Part shown: positions 36,380-47,500 of the stretch, one piece after another | Layout of the letters: each line of letters opens with the position of its first letter | How positions within the stretch are numbered: the stretch's first letter is position 1 | Source: Takakia lepidozioides | Lineage: Eukaryota; Streptophyta; Takakiopsida; Takakiales; Takakiaceae | Reading direction: 5' to 3' | DNA length: 64,000 bases | Assembly (NCBI GenBank): GCA_030704615.1 | Contig: CM060734.1 | Span: forward strand, 53,646,042-53,710,041 | The notes under the pieces: model-generated | Told to the model about the DNA's origin: nothing | The model's database searches: none | The model's input: only the letters and a program-made list of their open reading frames with translations | Translations under genes and position numbers: made by a program

Positions 36380-39300
36380 GTGTGGCCGGGCACGTCCCTC
36401 TCCGGCCTCTTCGCCCTGCAGAATGCCGGGTGGCGAGGCCGGGAGTCCCGCATTTCCAAGAACCGGTGCATGATGTTGTCCCAACCCAGCCTGCTATCGG
36501 ACTACATGGAACCGAGACGCCAACGCAGCCGCGTATGAACTGCGACGCCCAATCTTTCCCGGGAATCGGCACTGGGGCATGGTCGCCATCATTTCGCTGC
36601 AACCGCAACATAGTTGGCTAGTTCGAAACTCGTCCACCATCAACATCTCGCTTGTCTTCTCCCATATCTTCTTCTGCAACTTGGAGGTTGGTGTGCTCTC
36701 CGTCCCAGGGCTGTTGTGCGCGAAAGAGGCGTTCCCAAAGGCCACCACTGTCGTCGGGTCGTTTACCGTCCGACTCACCTCCCTCGCAAGCGTCGCGTAG
36801 GCCCGTTCCGTCTTTATCCATGTCGCCCACCTCAACTCTCATTTGTTCACCACGTAGAACTCGTTCAGTGCCCGGAGATGTGTCAGCACCGACGCCGCGT
36901 ATAGGCTATACCCCGCTACAGTCGCCACCTTAGCAGAGATGGTGTTGACCCTCGAATTGAACTGCGTCATGGCTTCGTTCCTGGCCATCCACCTCTTCGT
37001 CAGCTTGGCCTGCCGCCGGTATCCGCACATGGTGTAGAACCGCGCCTTGCTGCAACGGATCACTTGGAACCGGTCCCCTTGGCCCACCCACGGCTCGTTC
37101 AGCGCGGCCTCTGCTTTGGGCGAGTACACCACTCCCGTGTAGAGGTATTTTCGGCCCGGGTCGATGGACACGACTCGTTTAGGCAATGGCACGTGGGTGT
37201 GCGGAGTCGGTTTGGGCATTTCCTTTTTCTTGCGTCCTTTCACCTGCGGAAAAACAAGACCAACGTCCGTTTAAAAAAACGTCAGTCTACAAGATGGTTT
37301 CCCTCAACTAAAGAGACGACATGCATGTCCACTCCCAATCAAACTACCTCAGAAACAATATTAAGCTTTTACTCCAATACATTTCCCAAACCAAAAGAGA
37401 AGCTCTCGCGTATCCAACGCCTTAAATGGGGTCTTTCACTAAACAAGGTTGTGGCGCCTGGAGGCACTCGACCACACATGTTTGCAGGGGGTATATACGG
37501 TCATAAACCATTCTGTTGTAGACATCGACCCCAACAGATCATGTTGCCATGTTTCTAACCTTCAGCTAAAACCGATTTCGATTCATAGAAACGTCAGATA
37601 AATAACTCATCTAAGGCGACGAGCCTCGCTTTCGGGTTCAAGGAGGGTGGGAATATCGCCTTCCCGCACATGGCCCTTGACATTGCACATAATAAGACGA
37701 TGTTGGTCGTCCAACAAGTTCACCTGCATTTGCGTCACGAGCCGGTACGCCCGATCACTAAAGACAATAAAAAACAAACATGGCGAATGAAGCAGTTGTC
37801 TTACTCTGGCTGTGACTGCAGGTTGGCGTCGGGCGCGAGCCCGACAACACACTGACCGCAACCCCGTCAGTGGTTATAAAATTCTGAAACTTGAGTCCTC
37901 TTCCAGGTCGTTCAAACTTCCGGTCGATTTTGAAAAAGTTGTTCCATCCCAACAAAATCCATAATTGGTAAAACGAAATGAACACGAACTTGGGGCATAT
38001 GTCATCAATGGACACGACGACGATGGGAGCACGAGTGACCTCCCGTCGTTCCGCACGTGCGGCATACACCTGATGACCGCTGGTCACTGATTCCTCCTCT
38101 AGTACCCCACTTGCTTCCCCCTCCCCGAAAAACACAAGCAGGATTCGGGGGCAGACTTACAATCTCCACAGTTCGTCGTCGCTCATGCTTTCTAGACCAG
38201 GATGATTCTGCACTATCGGTGTTGCCTTTGTCGCAAACGACCGCAAGATGGTGTTGGTGATGGCTAACTGGACTGGCCTGACGCGCTTTTGCGGTAGGAG
38301 TGAGAAGAGCCGGAGCCCTTTGAGCTTCCTCGAATATGTCGGGCGCCGTCTCGGATGCAGCCTGTTGGCGTTGGCCATATCCTCGTGGTATGCACTGAGG
38401 TCTTGCAGGATTTTCCATGTTGTTGTGAGGTAGTCCTGCTTCTTTAGGTCGAGCGGCAACAGTTCTCCAGGAAGAAGGTTGGTTATGATGAGGTGGCATA
38501 TGTGGACCAGACTCTCAATCTGTCCGACATCCATATCTCGGAGCGTGGTGTACCGCGCCTTGCACGAAAGAATCGACGCCTCCGCGGATCCGTGCTCGTG
38601 GGCAAGTGTGGCCTTAATCACCAAGGAGACGGCGGCGCGGATGCTTTTGGTGTGGAAGGAAACATTGGATTTTGACACCATCATTCTTGCCCATTTCCGG
38701 AGGCAGGGAACCAAATTGACGGCGAGGGAGGTCTTGAAGTTGTCATGCATCTCATCGGCTAGCATGTCGGTGAGGTGAGTCCAGTGAGGCTTGCGCATCA
38801 GTTTTGTGTATCCTACCGGCCGGAGCAACTTGAACCGAACGTATGATGTGATGATTTCGGGGTCCTTGTTTTGGAGGAGCCTCCCGTCGTTCAGGACGGC
38901 ACACACTGCCCGGTTGAAAAACGCCGACTTGCGTTGTAAGCCGTCGGGGAGGGCCAATCCTTCTGCAAGACATTTGATGATATGGTGCGACGCGAACAGA
39001 GATGCTTCCACAGCCAGCGGCGTCAATTCCTTGACAGTTTCCTCCACAACTTTTCTCATGGCGTCCCTCAGGCAGAAGCTTTTGCTGAAGCTGACCCCCT
39101 TTTGACGGCGCGCTGCTGTTTCCTCTGGCTCAAAGCCGTCGATGGCACGGCTGGCTGAGGACCTGCTAGGCCGTTGGATATCGTGTTGCGCTCGCCGGGT
39201 GGAAGAACTGCAATTCTGATGGCCTTTGGTGGCAGGGTGTCGTTGATGACCGGTTGACGAAACACCGTTTCTTAGAGGAATCGGTCTGTGTAGTCTTGGA

Positions 39301-39662
39301 CGCGGCTGGACGTTTCCTCCCGGCCCGCGGAACACCGGCTTCTGTCGGACTGGACAGATTGGGACTGTCTTCAATCTTTTGTTGTTTCTTTCCTAGTAAC
39401 TTCCGTCTTGATAATTTGCTGCAATCCACTAACGTCAATGAAGCATCGTGTGGCGGCAGATTTGGAAATTGATCCGCATCGTCGGATTCGGTGGGACATC
39501 TCCGTGTACAATGCCGTTCTAGTGTCGTTGAATTCGGTGTTTCTGTCCGACGTAGGTGTGAATGCGTTGATCGTTGTTTGCGTGGCGATGTTGGAAAGCC
39601 AAGTACAAACGTCCACGGAGCATCGCGTGACGGCGGATTTTGAAATTGATCCGCGTCGTCGG
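36380..39662 (-). pseudogene. Fanzor (eukaryotic TnpB-like RNA-guided nuclease), decayed
   Basis: The minus strand carries the domains in order. The helical N-terminal region is at 39110-38161 (FSKSFCLRDAMRKVVEETVK through LKGLRLFSLLPQKRVRPVQL). It ends at a clean GTAAGT donor, and a 51-bp intron (38160-38110) would restore phase. The next exon (38109-37805) has WNNFFKIDRKFERPGRGLKF and [11 protein letters not shown], a Fanzor hallmark. After another intron, acceptor CAG at 37243, RuvC-I reads VVSIDPGRKYLYTGVVYSP. The helical linker runs to an in-frame TGA at 36839-36841. Beyond it come RTVNDPTTVVAFGNASF (RuvC-II region), LMVDEFRTSQLCCGCSEMM (zinc-finger start) and, in another frame, LGWDNIMHRFLEMRD with HPAFCRAKRPER, resembling the RuvC-III end. 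The second Cys pair and the RuvC-III Asp are not clear. The N-terminal start is also unresolved: no ATG opens the frame. The part between 37804 and 37244 (exon or intron) is uncertain. Confidence 0.78.
39441..39662 (-). repeat. 177-bp in-frame duplication at the Fanzor N-terminus
   Basis: Plus-strand segments at 39441-39486 and 39617-39662 are near-identical and 177 bp apart. That equals 59 codons. In minus sense both encode the start DDADQF(Q/P)N and the frame between them stays open. It continues into a basic, NLS-like stretch (GRKRPAASKTTQTDSSKKR) at about 39330-39270. Confidence 0.7.
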
Positions 39663-39734
39663 TTGTGTCGTTGTACTTTTGTTGTCTTTGGTGTTATTGT
39701 CAGACGTTGGATGCACACGGTCGTTTCCCAGCTC

Positions 39735-40745
39735 CTCAGTTTATTGTTGGCTGAACACAACAGTCACTTTTTCTCGTTACTAATAATATGTATATTTTTA
39801 GATTTTTTTTTGAATATATATATATATATTCCCTGCTCCGGGGGTAGGGTGAATTATTAATGATAAATATTTGTCTTATTATTTTATATAATAAAATGTT
39901 TAATTTATTTCGACGGTTTACCACAGGGTGGAATTCCATTTTGCCTCGTCGTCCAGAGGCGCTTCGTCAATCTAATATCTATGTGTTCAGCCGTTGAGTT
40001 ATTCGCTCAGTGTCTCTATTTCTGGATATTCGCGATGGTTTCCACAGGCTCTCCTCCTCGTCCTCTCCGTTCTGCTGCAGATGGCCTGGTGCAATTGACA
40101 TAGGGTCATACATGTTAAGGCATTTGCTGAATTATTTCAAACTTAAGATTGTTTTTTTACTTTGAAGGGTTTGGGGTGGGGGGGGGGGGGTCAACTACTA
40201 GGCTATGAACTATGTTCAAATTGTTGAAGGTGTCCTGATCTCGAGTAGATGATTGGAAGTCTATGTGCCAAGTCCATGAACCAGTTCTATGCGCCGTCCG
40301 TGGAGCGGCTCGGACAATGACGACGACATTGTTTCTTATGATGTCGTTTCGAGGATAGTCACATGTATTTATAAGCAGCAATTTTTTTTTTTCGGAGGGA
40401 GTGATCATCATCGTTTTGTCGTTACAAACCGTCGGATGCGGCGTCTACCTCGGTCCTTTGGTGGACGCCTCAGTCCATCGGTGGACAGTGGACCGTTGGA
40501 GGTAGACAATCGTTTTCCATCCTCCAAGTTTATCGTTGGCAGATTTCTTGTTATTAATATTAATAGTTTTTTTTCAAATCATTTCTATGAATTTCTTTCC
40601 TTACCTGGTGCATGAGGTAAGTCATTGGAATGTGGCATAGGGTGAAATTGACGGTCATTTCTTTAGCCATTGAGGTTATCATTGGCTGAACACGACGGTT
40701 TCCATTTTCCTCTTTTAATAGTTAATATGGACTTCAGCCTGTTGA
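39735..40745. repeat. Diverged repeats beyond the Fanzor 5' end
   Basis: TTGGCTGAACACAACAG (39748) and TTGGCTGAACACGACGG (40683) are followed by similar T-rich and TTAATA sequence. GGGTAGGGTGAA (39841) and GCATAGGGTGAAA (40635), and two AGCCGTTGAG/AGCCATTGAG sites, also pair up. A (TA)n tract (39815-39830) and G/T homopolymer runs are present. This may be the 5' part of the transposon that carried the Fanzor. I found no convincing terminal inverted repeats. Confidence 0.4.
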
Positions 40746-41385
40746 GCGAATTCTACACACCCATCCTTTAGCTATCCGAGGCAGATACTCAAGAGTGGAG
40801 GTGCTGGAATATAATGAGTGGTTGTTCAAAACAGTCAAACATGACCTGCGTCTAAAGTTTCATGGGGGTGCCATGAATCTGCTCATTCATGAGTTCATGA
40901 TAAGTTGATTTATCAATGAATTTGGGTATCCTAGTTATAGATTACTTATGTAATCTCTTTAGTTCATGTTCTTTTTACTATCTAAGCATGTCACAGCTTC
41001 ACTCAGGTCTTTCTACGCAGTATGGGAGTCGGAGTTTGATTCGCTTGATGTAATATTCATGGTGTACAATTAGGTTGTAGCCTCTATGGCCTCAGCTTGG
41101 CCTCCTATTTCTACTCCGATACTTTGTTTTCTCATATCTCATCTGTAGGGGCTGCTCTCAGGCTCACTGTTGATGTCACGCTCCTCCACCCTAGCCCAGC
41201 CGGTGCTTCCTATTTCCTGCTTCTACTGTATGCCATCATGTAAATGATCCATTTTCTTGTCCCTTTGTTGCTTTTATACCCCTGCGATCCGTCCTAATCG
41301 CCGTTAACTACCTTGACTCTAACCGTTATGGATCCCTTTCTTGGTTCTGATTCAACTATTGCGCTCATGGTCCTGTTACCCGTCA
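40746..41385. other. Unassigned intergenic sequence
   Basis: No gene, RNA or element recognised. Confidence 0.5.
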
Positions 41386-41389
41386 TGAT

Positions 41390-41650
41390 TGTGGGTTCCC
41401 ACTCATGGCCTACGTCATCATGGTCCACGTTCCCAGTCATGGTTGGCATTCCCGCTCATGGCCCGCTCATGGTCGGCGTTCCTAGTCGTACATGATCGTG
41501 TGTTCCCACTCATGGTGGGCATTCCCGGTCATGGAACGCTAATGGTGTTCATGGTTTCTCAGCCATGACCTAATCCTCATGGTCACAAAATCATGTTGGC
41601 TCATGGTCGTTGTGCCATGAAGATTCATGGCCGTAGTACCATGACCGCTC
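41390..41650. repeat. Degenerate tandem repeat built on CTCATGG
   Basis: Irregular units such as TTCCCACTCATGG, TCGGCGTTCC and GCATTCCCGGTCATGG recur every 15-30 bp, with more than a dozen CATGG/CCATG cores. Open frames here are repeat artefacts. Confidence 0.8.
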
Positions 41651-41654
41651 AATT

Positions 41655-42260
41655 TCAACCTCTCAGTTAGGGAATTCTTCTAGCTATACAATGGTCAATT
41701 TTTGCCTTTCAAATAAACAATTGTAGAATGATCAATTTGATCTTTTCAAATGGACAATTCTAGATTGCACAAATATTAATTTCAGCTGTTAAAATTGGTA
41801 ATTCTAGCCCCCCTAATGGCCAATTCCAACCCTTGAACTACAATGTAAAATGCAATTCAAGCCCTTCAAATTGGCAATTCCAGTCCCTAAAATGGCCAAC
41901 TCCGGCCGCCCCTTAAAGTGTAATTTGAGCCCTGAAATTTGTCAATTCCAGCCCCTGAAATGGCAATTTCAGCTCCTGAAATTGGCAGTTCCAGCCCCTC
42001 AAATTGCAAGTATAGCCCCTGAAATTGGCAATTCGAGCCCATTCGAATTTTAATTCCAGCCCCTCAAATGGCCAATTCAAGCCCCTCAAATCGTATTTCC
42101 AACCCCTGAAATCAATGTAATTTACTAAGTTCGAGCCCCCTCAAATTGCAATTCTAGCCCCTAAATTGGGAAATTCCTGCCTTTGAAATGACAATTGTAG
42201 CCCCTAAATTGGGTAATTCTAGGAACCCTTCAAACTAATATTTCTAATTTAAATGAGGGA
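41655..42260. repeat. Minisatellite, ~20-bp unit AATTCCAGCCCCTGAAATGG
   Basis: More than 20 imperfect copies with unit length about 18-22 bp. AATTC(C/T)AGCCCC and TGAAATTGGC are the best kept parts. It directly follows the unrelated CTCATGG array. Confidence 0.88.
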
Positions 42261-42781
42261 ATGGTATTCTCAAAGTTAATAATGTACATTTGGAAGAGCC
42301 CTTGAAATGGACAATTTTAAGGATTTACAATGGTCCCAATCCCTTAACCCTAAACCAACAATTTGAACATAATTTAGCTTCAAACCATTAAAACTTTCAA
42401 CAATTTAGCTTTATACATATGTACACAATATACGATGTCTCAACCATAAAGTTTTATTAAATTACATGACTAAATTACAATGTCATTTTGAGTATACTAA
42501 TGGGCGGGATATGGCAGGTCGTCCATGGGACTATAAGTTACTTGATCTGAATGTCATTGTATTATATTATGTTTGTACTGCTCCAATACACAAGCTGGAT
42601 GCCATATCCATTATTTGATTTGTATGAGATGATAATGCAACTTTGGTGTATTGTTCATTGCAGTTCAAGGTTGGTGACAAGGTGGTTTTATTCGACCCTT
42701 GTGCACCAAAACGAAGGGCAGACTGGAGTGTATATCTGGCTGTAGCAACGAGGATGAGTGGCAGGGCCATATTGTGCTAGC
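42261..42781. other. Unassigned AT-rich sequence
   Basis: Low-complexity AT-rich DNA between the minisatellite and the gypsy LTR. No gene seen. Confidence 0.5.
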
Positions 42782-43408
42782 TGTCACGGACATAGCCCAG
42801 AGGAACTTACCAGGAGTACATACCAGAAGTTACCAAATTACCATGTTACCAAAAATTACCACAACTTACCGTGATTTACCATGATACACCATGATTTACC
42901 ATTACTTACCAAGTTACCGAGAGTTTACCAAATTATCAAGAGTAACTTGGGAAACTACTCATGAAGCTTCCTTTGGAGAAAACTTCTCCATCAAGATACC
43001 TCCTTTGTTTAAGGAAGCTTCACCATCAATAAACCTTTGTTTAATCTTGGAAACTTCTCCAACAAGAAACCTCCATAGGGGAAGCTTCTTAATAGCTAGT
43101 ATATATAGGAGGCGAGACTAGACACTCTTCAGTCTCGCCAACACCAGTTCAAGTTACTCTTGTTTCTAGTTCCCAGTACTCCAGTCCAGTTCCCAGTACT
43201 CTAGTATCCGGTACTCCAGTCCAGTTTCTAGCATTCCAGTATTCAAGTCGTGTTCCAATATCTTGTACTCTTGTTCATTATTATAAAGATCGTTTTGATT
43301 CTTATTTACTCATCATGCATTCGTCTACGCCGACCTTGATTTCTTGTCTAGTCTTGTACCTCTAGTATGATCTCTTGTTTGTGTTCAGTCATGTTCTCGT
43401 CCTTGACA
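42782..43408 (+). repeat. Gypsy 5' LTR
   Basis: It begins TGTCACGGAC and ends GTCCTTGACA, forming a near-perfect 10-bp terminal inverted repeat. It includes a TTACCA-rich imperfect array (42830-42930) in U3 and a CCAGT-rich array (43145-43250) after the predicted start site. The 3' LTR is missing, so no target duplication can be checked. Confidence 0.88.
43100..43107 (+). promoter_or_regulatory. LTR TATA box
   Basis: TATATATA, 30 bp upstream of a site (about 43130) that would begin the transcript with CAGTCTCGCCAA. Confidence 0.65.
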
Positions 43409-43410
43409 GT

Positions 43411-43422
43411 TTGGCGAGACTG
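43411..43422 (+). promoter_or_regulatory. Gypsy primer binding site, matching its own RNA 5' end
   Basis: TTGGCGAGACTG lies 2 nt after the LTR end. Its exact reverse complement, CAGTCTCGCCAA, occurs at 43130-43141, where transcription is predicted to start from the TATA box. The site also begins with TGG within its second base, so a tRNA primer ending in CCA cannot be excluded from sequence alone. Confidence 0.6.
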
Positions 43423-43446
43423 CAGTTTGTTCTTTAGTTAGTTAAG

Positions 43447-44460
43447 ATGGAAGGCACATTTCTTCAGCTCCAGATGCAAGAACTTTGTACATCTACCGCC
43501 CAATTGCAAGCTGATCAGTCTCAGGATCTTGGCAACGCTCTCCACGATTTGCAACAACAAATTTCAGAGTTAAAGGAGTCGAACAATGGATCTTCAACCA
43601 TACGAGTCCCTACTGCAACAGCTCCTACTGCAACGGTTCATCTTCAACAGATTACGAGAGAACCAAAGATCAGCATGCCCGAGAAATTTGATAGGACGCG
43701 ATCAAGATTTCGCGATTTTGTTCAACAAGTATGACTGTTCCTACGACTACATCCACAACGCTACCCCGATGAAGGTATTCAAGTGGGATTCGTGGACACC
43801 CTTCTATCAGGCACTGCCCTATCTTGGTTTGCACCGCTACTAGAAAAAAAATCGCATTTACTATATAATTTTGAAGCATTCATGTCCGAGTTCACTGCAA
43901 CGTTTAGAGAAATTGATAGAGAGAGAGTTGCAGAAACAAAGATGCGAAATCTTCGACAAGGAGCACGTCATGCTTCCATTTATGCTGCCGAATTTCGACA
44001 ACTTGCATGCGACCTCGACTGGAATGAGAAGAGCCTCATTAGTCAGTTTCGATGTGGACTAAAGGATGATGTAAAAGATTTGTTGCTAACAATGTCAAAC
44101 GTGAGCACACTGAGTGAATTCATCACCCAAGTCATTGCATGCGATAATCGTTTGTTTGAAAGACGTCAAGAGAAGCGATCTGGATGGTCGACGACGCATC
44201 ATATCACTGCTCCTACGACACCAAATACAACGATCCATCAGACATCCAATAGTGATCTTATGCAGATTGATGCTGTCCGATTCAAACCATTGACGCCACA
44301 ACAAAAACAAAGACGGCGCTCGAATGGATTATGCCTCTATTGCGGAGAAGAAGATCATATAGCATTAAACTGCCCCAACAAGAAAAGATTCAAAGCTCGG
44401 GGCACAACTCAAGTGTTCGATACGAGGAGGTCGGAAAACGACGATGTCCAGTCACAATAG
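43447..44460 (+). pseudogene. Gypsy gag
   Basis: The ATG at 43447 opens a frame with a coiled-coil-like Gln/Leu-rich start and PKISMPEKFDRTRSRFRDFV. It is broken by a frameshift between 43734 and 43783. The capsid-like part then continues (LSGTALSWFAPLL, FEAFMSEFTATFRE, LISQFRCGLKDDVKDLL) and ends with a CCHC zinc knuckle CLYCGEEDHIALNC (C-x2-C-x4-H-x4-C). Confidence 0.9.
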
Positions 44461-44544
44461 GGACCATGCGGCTGGACACTACAAATTTCTTACCGAAAAA
44501 AATGTCTCTTTCTACCTCCAGACCCTGCACCTTGCTTCACAATT

Positions 44545-47500
44545 CCAGTATAAATCAGAGTGCAAAATCGAGATATCGTTGTAGAAGCACTTTTGGACTC
44601 GGGAGCTTCAGCTTGTTTTATGGACAAAAACTTTGCGAAGCAACACAATTTAACGCTCGTAAAGAATAAACTCTCGGCCCCCGTTGAAGTCATCGATGGA
44701 CGACCGTTAGCATCAGGAAATGTGGACCATGAAACTCGACCACTTGAAGTGAAGCTTAAAGATCAAGCATCACATATTGTTTTCAATGTCATCCAGTCTC
44801 CAACGAATCTTGTGATCCTTGGATTTCCCTGGTTCGTACTTCACAATCTCGACATCGACTGGCGATCGCGAAAAATTTCTGCAAGACAAAAATGTAGAAA
44901 TATCAAAGGTATTCAACCCATATTCCTTGGAGCTAAAGCTTTCATGAGAGCTACCAAAAAAGAGGCGGCATTTGCACTTTATGCGACTCCGATCAAGACC
45001 ACAACAGACAAAGGTATTTCAACATTACCCACTCAATATCAAGATTTCAAAGATGTCTTCGAGAAGAAAAATGCAGACATGTTGCCAGAACATCGACCTT
45101 ATGACTGTGCAATTGAGTTACAAGAAGGAGCCCAACCACCATTCGACCCAATCTATAACTTATCCCAGACGGAGTTGGCTGCATTACGTGAATACATTGA
45201 TGAAAATTTGTCGAAGCACTTCATCCGACATTCAAAATCACCCGCGGGGGCACCTATTTTGTTTGTGAAAAAGAAAGACGGATCATTACGCATGTGTGTC
45301 GACTATCGCGGTCTCAACAAAATCACAATCAAGAATCGTTATCCGTTGCCGCTGATTTATGGGCTTCTCGACCAGCTGGGACGAGCGAAGATTTTCACCA
45401 AAATCGACTTGAGAGGAGCCTATAACCTTGTACGGATAAAAGAAGGAGACGAATGGAAAACAGCTTTTCGAACAAGGTATGGACATTTTGAATACAGTGT
45501 TATGCCTTTCGGTCTTACCAATGCTCCAGCAATTTTCCAACATATGATTAATGACATCTTTCGAGAATTTTTAGATGACTTTGTAGTCATCTATTTGGAC
45601 GACATTTTGATATTTTCACAGAATGAAGAAGAACATGGCCGCCATGTACGCCTTGTCTTTGATAAATTAACAGAAAGAGGACTATATGCCAAGTTGGAGA
45701 AATGTCTTTTTCATCAATCTGAGGTTGAATTTCTGGGCTACATTATTTCCGACAAATGCGTCTTTATGGATCAGAAGAAAATACAAACCATCATCGAGTG
45801 GATTAAACCAACTTCGATCCGAGATGTACAATGTTTTCTGGGCTTTGCAAATTTCTATAGAATCTTCATCAATGACTACTCCAAAATTGCTGCACCGTTG
45901 ACACGACTCACAGGGAATGACAAATTTGTATGGGACGAGAGGCTGACTAGGCATTTGAAAGGCTGAAGCAGGCATTTACAACGGCTCCAATACTGGTACA
46001 TGCAGACCCATCTAAACCATTCTTCTTAGAATCAGATGCATCGGACTTTGCACTTGGCGCGGTACTCTCGCAATACGATACAGATGGCCGACTCCACCCT
46101 GTTGGTTTTCATTCTCGCAAATTTTCCGCTGCGGAGATCAATTATGAAATGCATAACAAATAACTTCTAGCGATTATCGATGTTTTTGAGGAGTGACGAC
46201 ATCTATTGGAGGGAGCTAAACATCAGGTCACTGTCTATACCGATCACAAAAACCTCGAATATTTTATGAGTGCTCGTGTTTTGAATCGACGTCAAGCAAG
46301 ATGGAGTATGTCACTAGCAAGGTTTGATTTTGTTATTACCTACCGTCCCGGGCATCTTCAAGGAAAATCAGATGCTCTTTCTCGACGATCGTATCTTGCG
46401 CCAAAAGAAGGGGATGCAGTTTTTGACCAACAAAAATTCATTATCTTGAAACCAGCAAATCTCCAATTGAATATGTTATCCATGTCCACCTATGACGATG
46501 CAGAGATCATAAAGGAGATTCATGAAGCACTGAAGAACGACCATTTTGCTACGACACTACGAAGTCAACTAAATCAACCTCGAGACAACCCACATGTTAC
46601 AAACGACTTCGAATCCAAAGATGGCTTACTTTACTTCAAGGGACTTTTCTATGTACCTCCAGGACCTACACGACTTCGAATCTTCAAAACATGTCATGAT
46701 CTTCCGGCTGCAGGACATTTCGGCTTCAACAAAACATTGAAGTTGATATCCAGGGACTATTAGTGGCCGCAAATGTGGAAACTCGTGAAAGAATTCATAA
46801 AATCTTGTGACACGTGTGCTAGAGCGAAGGGACCACGACATCGACCTTACGGCCTTCTTCAACCATTACCCATTCCCGAGGGTCCATGGTCGTCCGTGTC
46901 TATGAACTTTATTACGGACCTTCCAATTCCAAGACCACCGATTCAATCCTTGTATTGTAGATCGTTTTACGAAGATGACACATTTCATTTCATGTAATAA
47001 GACGGTTACCGGCGAGGAAAAGGCAAGACTCTTCATCAATAATATCTACCGCATTCATGGACTCTCGAAGGACATCGTATCTGATCGAGGACCACAGTTC
47101 ATATCAAATTTCTGGAGGGGATTATTTCACATATTGGATACTAAGATCAACCTCTCTACAGCTAATCATCCACAGACTGATGGTCAAACCGAACGTGTAA
47201 ACCGGATTTTGGAGCATATCTTCGCTGTACGATAAATTATCACCAAGATAATTGGACGGACCTTCTGTCATTGCTGAGTTTGCCTACAACAACACTATAC
47301 ATTCTTCGACCAAGCAAACTCCGTTTTTCTCCAATTATGATCATCATCTTCGAGCAAACCATTTCCACATGAAGACTGTTGGAAGCCCTGTTGTAGAAAA
47401 CCTTGCTACTCATCTAGCTATGATTCACAAGGAGCTTACATCCCACCTCGCAGAAGCTCAAAAACAATACAAGGAGTATGCAGATCAACGTCACCAACTC

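Noticed and set aside
36339-36611. Separate 90-codon ORF at the Fanzor C-terminus
   Set aside because: It is a third-frame shadow over the zinc-finger and RuvC-III region and has no motif of its own.
37607-37762. An additional Fanzor exon ([20 protein letters not shown])
   Set aside because: It has a good acceptor in front, but its phase does not fit the donor at 37804 and I could not match it to the family. Left as uncertain intron or exon.
38157-39374. The 405-codon frame as an intact single-exon gene
   Set aside because: It has no ATG at its start, ends at a clean GTAAGT donor, and the domain it encodes is only the N-terminal part of a Fanzor.
36240-40760. Terminal inverted repeats of the Fanzor-bearing transposon
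   Set aside because: I compared both flanks by eye and found no convincing pair or target duplication.
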